Source: Candidatus Saccharimonadota bacterium (GTDB lineage Bacteria; Patescibacteriota; Saccharimonadia; Saccharimonadales; Saccharimonadaceae). Taken from it: DNA of 64,000 bases. The stretch is from positions 1 to 64,000 of the forward strand of contig JAFRCO010000015.1 in NCBI GenBank assembly GCA_017404325.1. The letters are read 5' to 3'. The notes under the pieces are model-generated. The model had not been told where the DNA came from. It searched no databases and saw only the letters and a list, made by a program, of their open reading frames with translations. The position numbers and the translations under genes were made by a program. Below, one piece after another: positions 33,309 through 41,396 of this stretch (its first letter is position 1; every line of letters starts with the position of its first letter).

Positions 33309-36300
33309 ATGGCGTGGATGGACAATTTCATTTCAGCTTCGGACTTTGACTCAATTAGATTATCAGTTGCGAGTCGTGACGATATTCTTAATTGGAGTTA
33401 TGGTGAAGTTACGAAACCAGAAACGATTAATTATCGTACTCAGAAGCCGGAACGGGACGGTTTGTTCTGCGAAAGGATTTTCGGGCCAACGAAAGATATT
33501 AATCCACACGATTCAAAACTTAAAGGTGTGAGAAGCCGTGAAGCGGCAGTTGATAAGGAGGGTAATTTAGTCACTAAGTCAATTACTCGTCGTGAACGTA
33601 TGGGTCACATTTCGCTTGCTGCTCCGGTTGCGCATATTTGGTTTATGCGCGGTATTCCTTCTGCTCTTAGCTTACTTCTTGATATCACGGTTAAAAACAT
33701 TGAAAAAGTTGTTTATTTCGCAACTTACTTAATTATCGATGCAAAAACTGATGAAATTCAAAAAGCTTTAGAGAACTTAGAAGGACAAACTAATGCGGCG
33801 CGTGATGCGATTAAGATTCGTTACGAAAAAGAAGCAAAGGCAGAAGGTGCTGATATTAAAGCTCTTGCTGAAGCACAAACGAAAGAACTTGAAGAGCTTG
33901 AATCTGACTATGCATCGAGAAAAGCTACTTTGGAGTCGTTTAGAAAAGGCGGTGTAATTACTGAAGTTGATTACCGTAATTTGCCGGAAGAATACGAAGA
34001 GTTTATTACGGTAGAAATGGGCGCAACGGCAATCAAGAAAATGCTAGACGAGATTGATTTAGAAAAATTAATCAATGATCTAAAGAAAGAAGTAGCTGAA
34101 GCTAGAGGTCAAAAAGAAAAGAAGATTCAAAAGCGTTTGAAAGCGCTTGAGGGTATGTATGCGGCAGGAATTAAACCGGAAGATTTAATCTTGACGGTGA
34201 TCCCAGTAATCCCACCGGATTTGCGTCCGATGATTGCACTTCCTGGTGGTCGTTTTGCGACTTCAGATTTGAATGATTTATATCGACGTGTGATTAACCG
34301 TAATAATCGTTTGAAGAAATTAATGGATCTTAATGCACCGGAAGTAATTTGCCGTAACGAAATGCGAATGCTTCAGGAAGCAGTTGATGCTTTAATTGAT
34401 AATTCGGCAGCGCATGGTTCTAGGGGTGCGAATTCGACCAACGGTCGTCGTAAACTTAAATCGCTTTCTGATTTACTTAAAGGTAAGCAAGGGCGATTCC
34501 GCCAGAACCTTCTTGGTAAACGTGTTGACTACTCTGGGCGTTCAGTGATTGTTGTAGGTCCAGAATTAAAATTGAATGAATGTGGTTTACCGAAGCAAAT
34601 GGCACTCGAACTCTTTAAGCCGTTTGTAATTTCGTGGTTAATTTCGAATGAACATGCAAATAATATTCGTGCAGCTTCGAGATTAATTGAAGCCAAGGAA
34701 ACTGTAGTTTGGGATGCTTTGGACGAAGTAATTAAGGGTAAGTATGTACTTCTTAACCGTGCTCCGTCGTTACACCGTTTATCGGTACAAGCTTTCCAGC
34801 CACGACTTATTGATGGTAAAGCGATTAAACTTCATCCATTAGTGGCATCGGGCTTTAACGCAGACTATGATGGTGATCAGATGGCAGTCCATCTACCACT
34901 TTCGGAAGCTGCGCAGCTCGAAGCGAAAGAATTAATGTCTGCTTCGAAGAACTTACTCAAACCGGCAGATGGTTCTCCAGTGCTCGCAATTTACCAGGAT
35001 GTGGTATTAGGTGCTTATTACTTAACTTACGATAAACCAGGTACTGATACTGGCAAGGCGAAAGCTTTCTCTAGTGTTTATGAAGCAGAGATGGCATACG
35101 ACAAGGGAATTATTGCGCTCCAAACTCCAATCCGAGTTTTCGCAAAGAAAGAGATTAGAAATACTACCTTAGGTCGTGTCATTTTCAACGAGATTTTGCC
35201 GAAGGATTATCCTTACGATAACTCAGTCCAAACCAAAAAGCATCTTTCTAAGGTGATGGCAGACATCTTTGACTTATATGGGTCTGAGGTGATGGTCAAA
35301 ACCGCGGATGATCTTAAGGATTTGGCGTTCGAATATGAAACGATTGCTTCGATTTCGACAGCGAAGGATGATTATCCGACTTATGATGAAATTGATGATT
35401 TTATCGCCGAAGGTGATGCTAAGACCGCGTTAATTCAACAACAATTTAATGATGGTTTAGTCACTGAAGAGGAACGTCATAAACTTACGGTCGCTAACTG
35501 GCGAGATATCGATAAAAAGATCTCTGACTTCTTGCAAGATAAGTTGGCAGAAATGGATACCGATATCGCAGTGATGGTTAACTCTGGTGCTCGTGGTAAC
35601 ATTTCGAACATTAAGCTTGCGTCGGCGGAAATCGGTATCATGGTGGATATTAACAACAATGAAATCGAACTTCCGGTTAAGTCTTCGTACAAGAAGGGTC
35701 TTAATACGCTTGAATCATTTATCGCAACGCGAGGTGCTCGTCAAGGTCAGGTCTCTACCGCTCTACGTACAGCAGACTCTGGTTATCTAACTCGTCGTTT
35801 AGTAGATGTCTCTCAAGATGTCTTTACGACTGACGAAGTAGCAGATGATCCAGGCTTTACGGTTTATCGCAACGAGACTGAACTTTCGGGCATTGGATTT
35901 GCGATGAGACTTGCTGGTCGTTATACGGCCGAAGCGGTGCCAGGCTATCTCGAGGCTGACGAATTGATCACTAAAGAGATGGCGGAACAACTTGAGGCTG
36001 ATGAGAAGATTGAATCGGTTAAAATTCAATCCATCTTATCAACAACTGCAGTTGATGGTATCCCTAGGAAGGCTTATGGTGTTGACATGTCAACCCGTGA
36101 ACTCGTAGCGGCGAATGAACCGGTCGGGGTAATTGCGGCACAATCGCTTGGTGAGCCAGGTACTCAGCTAACGCTCGATACGAAACACGGTTCTGGTGTG
36201 GCAGGTTCTGGTGCAATCGCACGAGGTCTTCCACGTGTCGAGGAGCTTCTCGAAGCTCGTACGCCGAAAGGTCAAGCTTATGTCTCGCCGATTGATGGTG

Positions 36301-37142
36301 TGGTTGAAGTTTGGGAAGATAATAATCATTATGTTGTCCAAATTACGCCCCAGTCTGGTGCGATTGAAAGATTTGAGATTGGCGACAGAACTCCGATCGT
36401 GAAAGATGGAGAAAAGGTTAAAGCTGGGGCTACTCTCGTAAAAAAGAGTGGTAAAAATGCAGCAATTAAGGCTCCGTTTGATGGGATTATCGAAATCGTG
36501 AAAGATGCGATTATATTAGTCGCAGCAGCAACTTCGCCGGTTAGAATAGAGATTCCTGGTGATGCGGAGATTGTTGTAAAAGCCAACGATTCGGTAAAAG
36601 CCGGTGATAGATTAACGACTGGTTCGTTGAATCTACAAGATCTTTTGAAATACAAAGGCATTGAAGCGACTGAACGTTACATTATGAACGATGTTCTTAA
36701 TGTCTACGCGGCACAAGGTCATGAGATTTCGCCGAAACATCTTGAGATTTTAGTCCGACAGATGTTCTCGCGAGTTCAAATCAATGATCCGGGTGATTCG
36801 GAGTTTGTATCAGGAGATATTACTTCGAAAGCAGCGGTCTGCCTAGAAAATGATGAGCTTGAAAAAGCTGGCAAAAAACCGGCTACCTATACTACTTTAC
36901 TGCTTGGTATCACGAAGGTTTCGATCTTCTCGGATTCGTTCCTTTCAGCGGCTTCGTTCCAGGATACAACACGTGTACTTATCAACGCGTCGATTAATGG
37001 TCGTGTCGATAGATTACGTGGTCTCAAGGAGAACGTGATTATTGGTCGCAAGATTCCAGTAGGAACTGGTGTGGCGCCACTCGAAGATTTTGAGGTGCCA
37101 GAATCGAAAGTCCCAACGGAAGAGGACCTAGAGAACTTATAA
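33309..37142 (+). CDS. rpoC: RNA polymerase beta' subunit lacking both zinc sites
   Basis: 1277 residues from the ATG at 33309, chosen because GGAGAGGAG lies 6 nt upstream and the family starts there. The catalytic loop reads 'NADYDGDQMAVH' (Tyr replacing the usual Phe). The N-terminal zinc-binding region between 'GLFCERIFGPTKD' and 'RRERMGHI' aligns to E. coli without gaps but with Pro, Asp, Val and Glu in place of Cys70, 72, 85 and 88. The second zinc site has Pro, Thr, Pro and Ala in place of Cys814, 888, 895 and 898. The trigger loop is 'TQLTLDTKHGSG' instead of 'TQLTMRTFHIGG'. A helical segment of about 60 residues is inserted near residues 155-235. A bidirectional terminator follows directly. 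Confidence 0.97.
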   Translation: MAWMDNFISASDFDSIRLSVASRDDILNWSYGEVTKPETINYRTQKPERDGLFCERIFGPTKDINPHDSKLKGVRSREAAVDKEGNLVTKSITRRERMGHISLAAPVAHIWFMRGIPSALSLLLDITVKNIEKVVYFATYLIIDAKTDEIQKALENLEGQTNAARDAIKIRYEKEAKAEGADIKALAEAQTKELEELESDYASRKATLESFRKGGVITEVDYRNLPEEYEEFITVEMGATAIKKMLDEIDLEKLINDLKKEVAEARGQKEKKIQKRLKALEGMYAAGIKPEDLILTVIPVIPPDLRPMIALPGGRFATSDLNDLYRRVINRNNRLKKLMDLNAPEVICRNEMRMLQEAVDALIDNSAAHGSRGANSTNGRRKLKSLSDLLKGKQGRFRQNLLGKRVDYSGRSVIVVGPELKLNECGLPKQMALELFKPFVISWLISNEHANNIRAASRLIEAKETVVWDALDEVIKGKYVLLNRAPSLHRLSVQAFQPRLIDGKAIKLHPLVASGFNADYDGDQMAVHLPLSEAAQLEAKELMSASKNLLKPADGSPVLAIYQDVVLGAYYLTYDKPGTDTGKAKAFSSVYEAEMAYDKGIIALQTPIRVFAKKEIRNTTLGRVIFNEILPKDYPYDNSVQTKKHLSKVMADIFDLYGSEVMVKTADDLKDLAFEYETIASISTAKDDYPTYDEIDDFIAEGDAKTALIQQQFNDGLVTEEERHKLTVANWRDIDKKISDFLQDKLAEMDTDIAVMVNSGARGNISNIKLASAEIGIMVDINNNEIELPVKSSYKKGLNTLESFIATRGARQGQVSTALRTADSGYLTRRLVDVSQDVFTTDEVADDPGFTVYRNETELSGIGFAMRLAGRYTAEAVPGYLEADELITKEMAEQLEADEKIESVKIQSILSTTAVDGIPRKAYGVDMSTRELVAANEPVGVIAAQSLGEPGTQLTLDTKHGSGVAGSGAIARGLPRVEELLEARTPKGQAYVSPIDGVVEVWEDNNHYVVQITPQSGAIERFEIGDRTPIVKDGEKVKAGATLVKKSGKNAAIKAPFDGIIEIVKDAIILVAAATSPVRIEIPGDAEIVVKANDSVKAGDRLTTGSLNLQDLLKYKGIEATERYIMNDVLNVYAAQGHEISPKHLEILVRQMFSRVQINDPGDSEFVSGDITSKAAVCLENDELEKAGKKPATYTTLLLGITKVSIFSDSFLSAASFQDTTRVLINASINGRVDRLRGLKENVIIGRKIPVGTGVAPLEDFEVPESKVPTEEDLENL

Positions 37143-37169
37143 AATAAAGGGCTTTAAGCCCTTTATTTT
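37141..37169. terminator. Bidirectional terminator after rpoC
   Basis: AAAATAAAGGGC / GCCCTTTATTTT perfect 12-bp stem with loop TTTAA. Confidence 0.92.
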
Positions 37170-37184
37170 ATTTGGGACATATGC

Positions 37185-37190
37185 TATATT
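37185..37190 (+). promoter_or_regulatory. Extended -10 box of secY
   Basis: TGC-TATATT, 17 nt behind TTTATT, which overlaps the rpoC terminator. AGAGG lies before the secY ATG at 37215. Confidence 0.5.
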
Positions 37191-37214
37191 ATATATAGTC
37201 AGTAAGAGGTTTTT

Positions 37215-38651
37215 ATGCATTTTAAGACGATTTTCAAATCCCTAAAAAATAAAGATATGTTGAAACGAGTACTAGTAATACTCGGTATTGTGGTGGTGTA
37301 TCGCTTTTTGGCGCAGATTCCGGTACCAATGGGTGATGCTACGACTTTCAGGGAAGCAGTCGCCAATTTACTCGAAAAGTCTGATTTTTCTAATTTCTTG
37401 AATCTGATTTCTGGCGGTGGACTGGCGTCATTTAGTGTAATTCTAGTTGGTCTTTCGCCGTACATTACAAGTTCGATCGTAATTCAGCTTTTGACGAAGG
37501 CAATACCGTCTCTCGAAGAGCTTTCTAACGATGGGGAAACTGGACGTCGAAAAATTAATCAATGGACGAGATTATTAACAGTACCTCTAGCGATTATACA
37601 ATCAATTGCTTACATCTTTATTCTTTATCAATCGACTTTATCTGCGAATATCGCTTCGGAGTTTACTCCGACAATGGGCGATTGGGCTCTCTCCGTAACG
37701 GCGATGACGGCTGGTTCGGTAGTTTTGATGTGGTTTGGTGAATTAATCACAGAGCAAGGAATTGGTAATGGCATTTCAACTTTGATTTTTGCGTCGATTA
37801 TTTCTCAGCTACCGACAACAATGGCATCGCTTGGTGCAGCGTTATTTGATACTAGCGAAGGAACTTTAAATTTGTTTGGTTGGCTAAATCTTCCGGTGAA
37901 TCCGACGACTTTCTGGATTGTTTTAGGTTTTTCTATCGCAATGTTAATCGTAGTTTACTTCCTTGTGAAGTTAAACGAAGCACAGAGAATCATTACAATT
38001 AATTACGCAAAACGAGTACATGGTAATTCGTCTTATGGTGGAATTAAATCGATTTTGCCGATCAAGATGATTGCGGCGGGCGTAATTCCAGTCATTTTCG
38101 CGACGGCGTTCTTGTCATTACCGGCTTTAATTGGCCAAGTCATTACGAGTGTAAATCCGGGGAATGAATTTGGCGCGAGTCTAGTATCGATTTTTTCGGC
38201 TCCTTCGGCGAATAACTTCGCAACGATGTATCCGGACGGAATTACTGGGCGATGGTTTGTTTATCCGGCTCTATACTTCGTTTTGGTATTTATGTTTACT
38301 TATTTCTATACTTCGATTATCTTTAATACTAAAGAAATTGCAGATAATCTCCAAAAACAAGGTGGCTTTATCGAAGGAGTGAGACCGGGGATTTCGACAG
38401 CTAATTATCTTGGTAAGGTCGTGAATCGATTAGATTTATTCGGTGCTTTAGCCTTAGGTCTAGTCGCGATGTTGCCGTTTATTACCGATTATATCTTTAT
38501 TGCAATTACTGGTGCTCCAATTGGACTTTCGATTTCGGGTACTGGACTTCTGATCGTGGTGACGGTGGCGTTAGAGAATCTAAGGTCGGTGGATTCTAGG
38601 GCTCTAATGATAACTTACGATGATTTCGGCAATGAGCTTGAAGATAAATAG
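37215..38651 (+). CDS. secY: Protein translocase subunit SecY
   Basis: 478 residues with ten membrane helices. Conserved parts include 'VYRFLAQIPVPMGDATTF' in the first helix, 'GGGLASFSVILVGLSPYITSSI' (plug and second helix), 'NDGETGRRKINQWTRLLT', 'GNGISTLIFASII', 'RVHGNSSYGG' in the SecA-binding loop region and 'QGGFIEGVRPG'. It forms the channel for export of signal-peptide proteins such as the sortases and hydrolases of this window. In most bacteria secY sits in the spc operon followed by adk; here it lies between rpoC and a sortase gene. Confidence 0.97.
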   Translation: MHFKTIFKSLKNKDMLKRVLVILGIVVVYRFLAQIPVPMGDATTFREAVANLLEKSDFSNFLNLISGGGLASFSVILVGLSPYITSSIVIQLLTKAIPSLEELSNDGETGRRKINQWTRLLTVPLAIIQSIAYIFILYQSTLSANIASEFTPTMGDWALSVTAMTAGSVVLMWFGELITEQGIGNGISTLIFASIISQLPTTMASLGAALFDTSEGTLNLFGWLNLPVNPTTFWIVLGFSIAMLIVVYFLVKLNEAQRIITINYAKRVHGNSSYGGIKSILPIKMIAAGVIPVIFATAFLSLPALIGQVITSVNPGNEFGASLVSIFSAPSANNFATMYPDGITGRWFVYPALYFVLVFMFTYFYTSIIFNTKEIADNLQKQGGFIEGVRPGISTANYLGKVVNRLDLFGALALGLVAMLPFITDYIFIAITGAPIGLSISGTGLLIVVTVALENLRSVDSRALMITYDDFGNELEDK

Positions 38652-39318
38652 TTGGAGAAAAGTTGTAAAGGGCCTGGTTTGGGCGGTTCTGGCTATTTTG
38701 CTAGCGATCTTTATTATCAAGATAGCCGTGTTCGAACACAATTATTACAATGAAAAAGAAGGAAGTGAACGGGCTATTACTGTAGTCGAGACGGAAGAAG
38801 AGGAATTGATTGAAGTAAAACCAACAGAAACTGAGGTGACGGAGTATGTTGTAGCTCCGGATCGTCCACGGTACTTAACAATTGAGAAATTAGGAATTCA
38901 CAAAGCGAGAATTATACCTATGGGGGTAAACGTGAATGGTGAGCTCGCAACACCGAACAATATTTTTGATGTAGGTTGGTATGAAGCTTCAGGATTGCCT
39001 GGAATGGGCGGAACGATGATTATCGATGGACATAATGGTGGCCCGCACGTGCACGGAGTTTTTAAAGACCTGCCTCTTCTTTCGGAGGGAGATATAATCG
39101 TAGTTGAAAGAGGAGATGGAGTAGTATTTAAGTATCGCGTAGTCGAAAATAAATCGGTTCTGTTGTCTGAATCTGATGCTTATATGTCGACAGCGGCGCG
39201 TTCGCCGGAATACGGAAAAGAGTCGGTAACGTTGATTTCATGTACGGGGGAATGGTCACAGTCACAAGGGACTTATCTTTCTCGTGAATTTACAAGAGCG
39301 GTAATTGCAGAGGACTAA
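38620..39318 (+). CDS. Class-D/E-like sortase
   Basis: 232 residues. A basic start and one membrane helix (about 17-38, 'VWAVLAILLAIFIIKIA') anchor it. The sortase domain shows the catalytic His in 'IIDGHNGGPH' (residue 138), Cys in 'LISCTG' (residue 208) and Arg in 'LSREFTRA' (residue 222). It likely joins sorted surface proteins to the envelope; no sorting-signal substrate is obvious in the window. The gene overlaps the end of secY by 32 nt; an alternative ATG at 38632 would shorten it by four residues. Its stop codon lies in the left arm of a perfect 20-bp inverted repeat. Confidence 0.88.
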   Translation: MISAMSLKINSWRKVVKGLVWAVLAILLAIFIIKIAVFEHNYYNEKEGSERAITVVETEEEELIEVKPTETEVTEYVVAPDRPRYLTIEKLGIHKARIIPMGVNVNGELATPNNIFDVGWYEASGLPGMGGTMIIDGHNGGPHVHGVFKDLPLLSEGDIIVVERGDGVVFKYRVVENKSVLLSESDAYMSTAARSPEYGKESVTLISCTGEWSQSQGTYLSREFTRAVIAED

Positions 39319-39393
39319 AATAAATTTGATTTTCAGGAGCGCTCCGGGCCGCTAGGCCAAGTCTTACTCCCTCAAATCAAATTTATTTTAGTC
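39313..39393. repeat. Perfect 20-bp inverted repeat with GC-rich loop
   Basis: The left arm (39313-39332) and right arm (39374-39393) are exact reverse complements. The 41-nt loop is GC-rich and holds GGAGCGCTCC and GGCC-GCTA-GGCC. The left arm contains the sortase stop and the right arm touches the infA -35 box. It may act as a terminator or as a structured element. Confidence 0.85.
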
Positions 39394-39422
39394 TTTACAA
39401 ATTGTAGTATTTGTGCTAAACT
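39394..39422 (+). promoter_or_regulatory. Promoter of infA and the ribosomal alpha operon
   Basis: TTTACA (39394-39399), 17-nt spacer ending TGTGC, TAAACT (39417-39422). Confidence 0.85.
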
Positions 39423-39435
39423 AGGAAGGTAATTT

Positions 39436-39660
39436 ATGGCTAGTCAAAAGGAAGTGATTAAGCTCACAGGTAGTGTTGTTGAAGCACTGCCAAATACCCA
39501 GTTTCGGGTTGAACTCGAGAATGGTCATATTATTGTTGCCCACATGAGTGGACGAATGCGTAAAAACTACATTCGTCTAGTTCCGGGTGACAGAGTCGAA
39601 GTTGAGTTAACCCCTTACGATCTTACAAAGGGCAGAATCAGTTTCCGACTCAAAGATTAA
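39436..39660 (+). CDS. infA: Translation initiation factor IF-1
   Basis: 74 residues, an OB-fold. '[18 protein letters not shown]', '[20 protein letters not shown]' and '[14 protein letters not shown]' match IF-1 along its full length. It occupies the A site during initiation and stabilises IF-2/IF-3 action. AAGG precedes the ATG. It leads the cluster infA-rpmJ-rpsM-rpsK-rpsD-rpoA-rplQ-rplM-rpsI. A 146-nt spacer rich in hairpins separates it from rpmJ, larger than any other spacer in the cluster. Confidence 0.97.
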   Translation: MASQKEVIKLTGSVVEALPNTQFRVELENGHIIVAHMSGRMRKNYIRLVPGDRVEVELTPYDLTKGRISFRLKD

Positions 39661-39661
39661 T

Positions 39662-39766
39662 ATTAAACTTTTTAAGTTTAATGTTATGATTTTAAACCTT
39701 GTTTTCTAACAGGGGTTAAATTCATAAAAACTTAATGTTGAGATTACGTAACTTAACATTAAGTTT
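39662..39766 (+). promoter_or_regulatory. Hairpin-rich leader between infA and rpmJ
   Basis: Three hairpins stand in tandem: ATTAAACTT/AAGTTTAAT (39662-39682), AACCTTG/CAGGGGTT with wobbles (about 39695-39717) and a 12-bp stem AAACTTAATGTT/AACATTAAGTTT (39728-39766). The AACTTAA motif recurs. It may be an autoregulatory leader or a processing site; no known class fits. Confidence 0.45.
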
Positions 39767-39806
39767 GAAAAACTTAAAAATAATAAGGAAAGGATATTTT
39801 GACACT

Positions 39807-39923
39807 ATGAAAGTACGCGCAAGTGTTAAAAAAATCTCACCTGATGACATTATAGTTCGCCGGAAGGGCGTCTTAAGGGTCATCAATAAGAAAAAACCTA
39901 AGAATAAGCAAAGGCAGGGTTAA
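39807..39923 (+). CDS. rpmJ: Ribosomal protein L36, zinc-free form
   Basis: 38 residues from the ATG at 39807, the only start that gives the family N-terminus '[10 protein letters not shown]'. The core 'VRRKGVLRV' and end 'NKQRQG' match L36. The zinc ligands of the usual CxxC...C...H form are replaced by Ser, Asp, Asn and Asn, so this is the non-zinc form. An AAGGAAAGG lies about 13 nt upstream, a long spacing. It binds 23S rRNA near the factor-binding site. The rpsM start follows by 5 nt. Confidence 0.93.
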   Translation: MKVRASVKKISPDDIIVRRKGVLRVINKKKPKNKQRQG

Positions 39924-39928
39924 AAAAT

Positions 39929-40315
39929 ATGGCTAGAATAGCTAGCGTTGTGATACCTTCCGAAAAACAAGTCTGGATTGCTTTGACTTACGTTTACGGG
40001 ATTGGTCGCACAACATCTAAGAAAATCCTTGCGGAGGCTAAAATCGAGCCTACCACTCGGGTGAAAGATCTCACCGAGGCTGAAGAACAAAAAATCAACG
40101 ACATTATTTCGTCGAAATATCATGTCGAAGGTGATTTAAAGCGTCTCGTGAGCAATAATATTAAACGATTAAAGGATATTAATTCCTACAAAGGTATTCG
40201 CCACAAGGCAAAATTGCCGGTTAACGGTCAACGTACTCGTACGAACGCGCGTACTCGTAAAGGTAAAGCGATCGCAGTGGGCGGAACACAACCTAAGGCA
40301 GCGAGTAAAACTTAA
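39929..40315 (+). CDS. rpsM: Ribosomal protein S13
   Basis: 128 residues. '[27 protein letters not shown]' at the start and '[29 protein letters not shown]' near the end are diagnostic (helix-two-turn-helix and basic tail that reaches the intersubunit bridge). It sits in the head of the 30S subunit. It lies in the usual order rpmJ-rpsM-rpsK-rpsD. No distinct Shine-Dalgarno is seen (AGGCAGGG overlaps the rpmJ end). Confidence 0.97.
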   Translation: MARIASVVIPSEKQVWIALTYVYGIGRTTSKKILAEAKIEPTTRVKDLTEAEEQKINDIISSKYHVEGDLKRLVSNNIKRLKDINSYKGIRHKAKLPVNGQRTRTNARTRKGKAIAVGGTQPKAASKT

Positions 40316-40324
40316 AGGAGTAAT

Positions 40325-40765
40325 ATGGCAGAAGAAGAAATTAAAAATGCAGCTGTCGTTGAGACTCCGGAAGTTGAAGCTAAAGCTGCTAAAAAAGCAA
40401 AGAAAATTAAACGTATTGTTAATGCTGGCGCAGTTCACATTCAATCAACGTTTAACAACACAATTATTAGTGTAACCGACAAAAATGGTGGCGTACTTGC
40501 TGCTTCGTCGGCGGGCGCAAATGGTTTTCGTGGTTCAAAGAAAGGAACGGCATTCGCAGCAGGTGTTGCAGCGGAGAAAGTTCTCGAAATTGCGAAGAAA
40601 AACAATGCCCTTAATTCGGTCGATGTATATGTATCTGGAATTGGTCTTGGTCGCGATGCAGCGATTCGAGCGATTTCGACGGTCGGAATTAAGATTGATA
40701 GTATTACTGACGTAACGCCAATCCAGCATGGTGGTGTACGTCCTAAGGGAGAAAGGAAACCATAA
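40325..40765 (+). CDS. rpsK: Ribosomal protein S11
   Basis: 146 residues, with an extra acidic/Lys-rich N-terminal stretch of about 25 residues before the core. The core shows 'GAVHIQSTFNNTIISVTDKNG', 'SAGANGFRGSKKGTAFAAG' and the C-terminal 'DVTPIQHGGVRPKGERKP'. It lies on the 30S platform next to the Shine-Dalgarno helix. AAAGGAG precedes the ATG. The final A of its stop codon (TAA) is the first base of the rpsD start ATG. Confidence 0.97.
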   Translation: MAEEEIKNAAVVETPEVEAKAAKKAKKIKRIVNAGAVHIQSTFNNTIISVTDKNGGVLAASSAGANGFRGSKKGTAFAAGVAAEKVLEIAKKNNALNSVDVYVSGIGLGRDAAIRAISTVGIKIDSITDVTPIQHGGVRPKGERKP

Positions 40766-41382
40766 TGGCGCGTGATTATACTCCAATAGTAAAACAAAGT
40801 CGCCGTGAAGGTGCCGCTTTAGCGCCAAAAGCGCATAAAGTGATGGCTAAAAAATCCGGAATTCCGGGTCAACATGGCGACAAAAGAGTCAGAGGTGGTA
40901 GCCTTTATCTTACACAGCTTCGCGAAAAGCAAAAAGTGCGTAGGATGTATGGACTCTTAGAGAAGCAATTTGCGAAGTTAATGCGAGAAGCACAAAAATC
41001 TGATGGTTTGACTGGTGAAAAGCTTCTTGAGTACTTAGAACGAAGAGCAGATAACGTAGTTTTCCGTTCTGGGTTTGCATTGACTCGTCGTCAAGCAAGA
41101 CAACTAGTTTCTCATGGACATTTTCTTTTAAACGGTCGAAAAATCGATATTCCGTCGATTAGATTAAACCCGGGTGATGTTTTAGAGGTTCGTCCAAGAT
41201 CAGCAAAAACTGAATACTTCAAGAATCTTGCGAATATTGTCGGAGCGGCTAACGTAGTCCCGCTTTCATGGTTGAAGGTCGACGCAAAAAAGATGAAAAT
41301 TGAAGTAACTGGACTTCCGAAACGCGAAGAAGCGGAAGCTGGTATTAATGAACAATTAATCGTTGAGTATTACTCACGCTAA
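40765..41382 (+). CDS. rpsD: Ribosomal protein S4
   Basis: 205 residues. 'MARDYTPIVKQSRREGAALA', 'IPGQHGDKR' and the S4 RNA-binding domain 'RRADNVVFRSGFALTRRQAR' plus 'QLVSHGHFLLNGRKIDIPS' are present. It has no cysteines, so it is the zinc-free form as in many bacteria. It nucleates 30S assembly and in E. coli represses the alpha operon by binding the rpsM leader; such control is possible here but unproven. Confidence 0.97.
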   Translation: MARDYTPIVKQSRREGAALAPKAHKVMAKKSGIPGQHGDKRVRGGSLYLTQLREKQKVRRMYGLLEKQFAKLMREAQKSDGLTGEKLLEYLERRADNVVFRSGFALTRRQARQLVSHGHFLLNGRKIDIPSIRLNPGDVLEVRPRSAKTEYFKNLANIVGAANVVPLSWLKVDAKKMKIEVTGLPKREEAEAGINEQLIVEYYSR

Positions 41383-41396
41383 GGAGAAAAATTAAC

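Noticed and set aside
39735-39806. An in-frame upstream start that would make L36 62 residues long
   Set aside because: L36 is 37-38 residues in all bacteria and the extra part is encoded by the hairpin leader.
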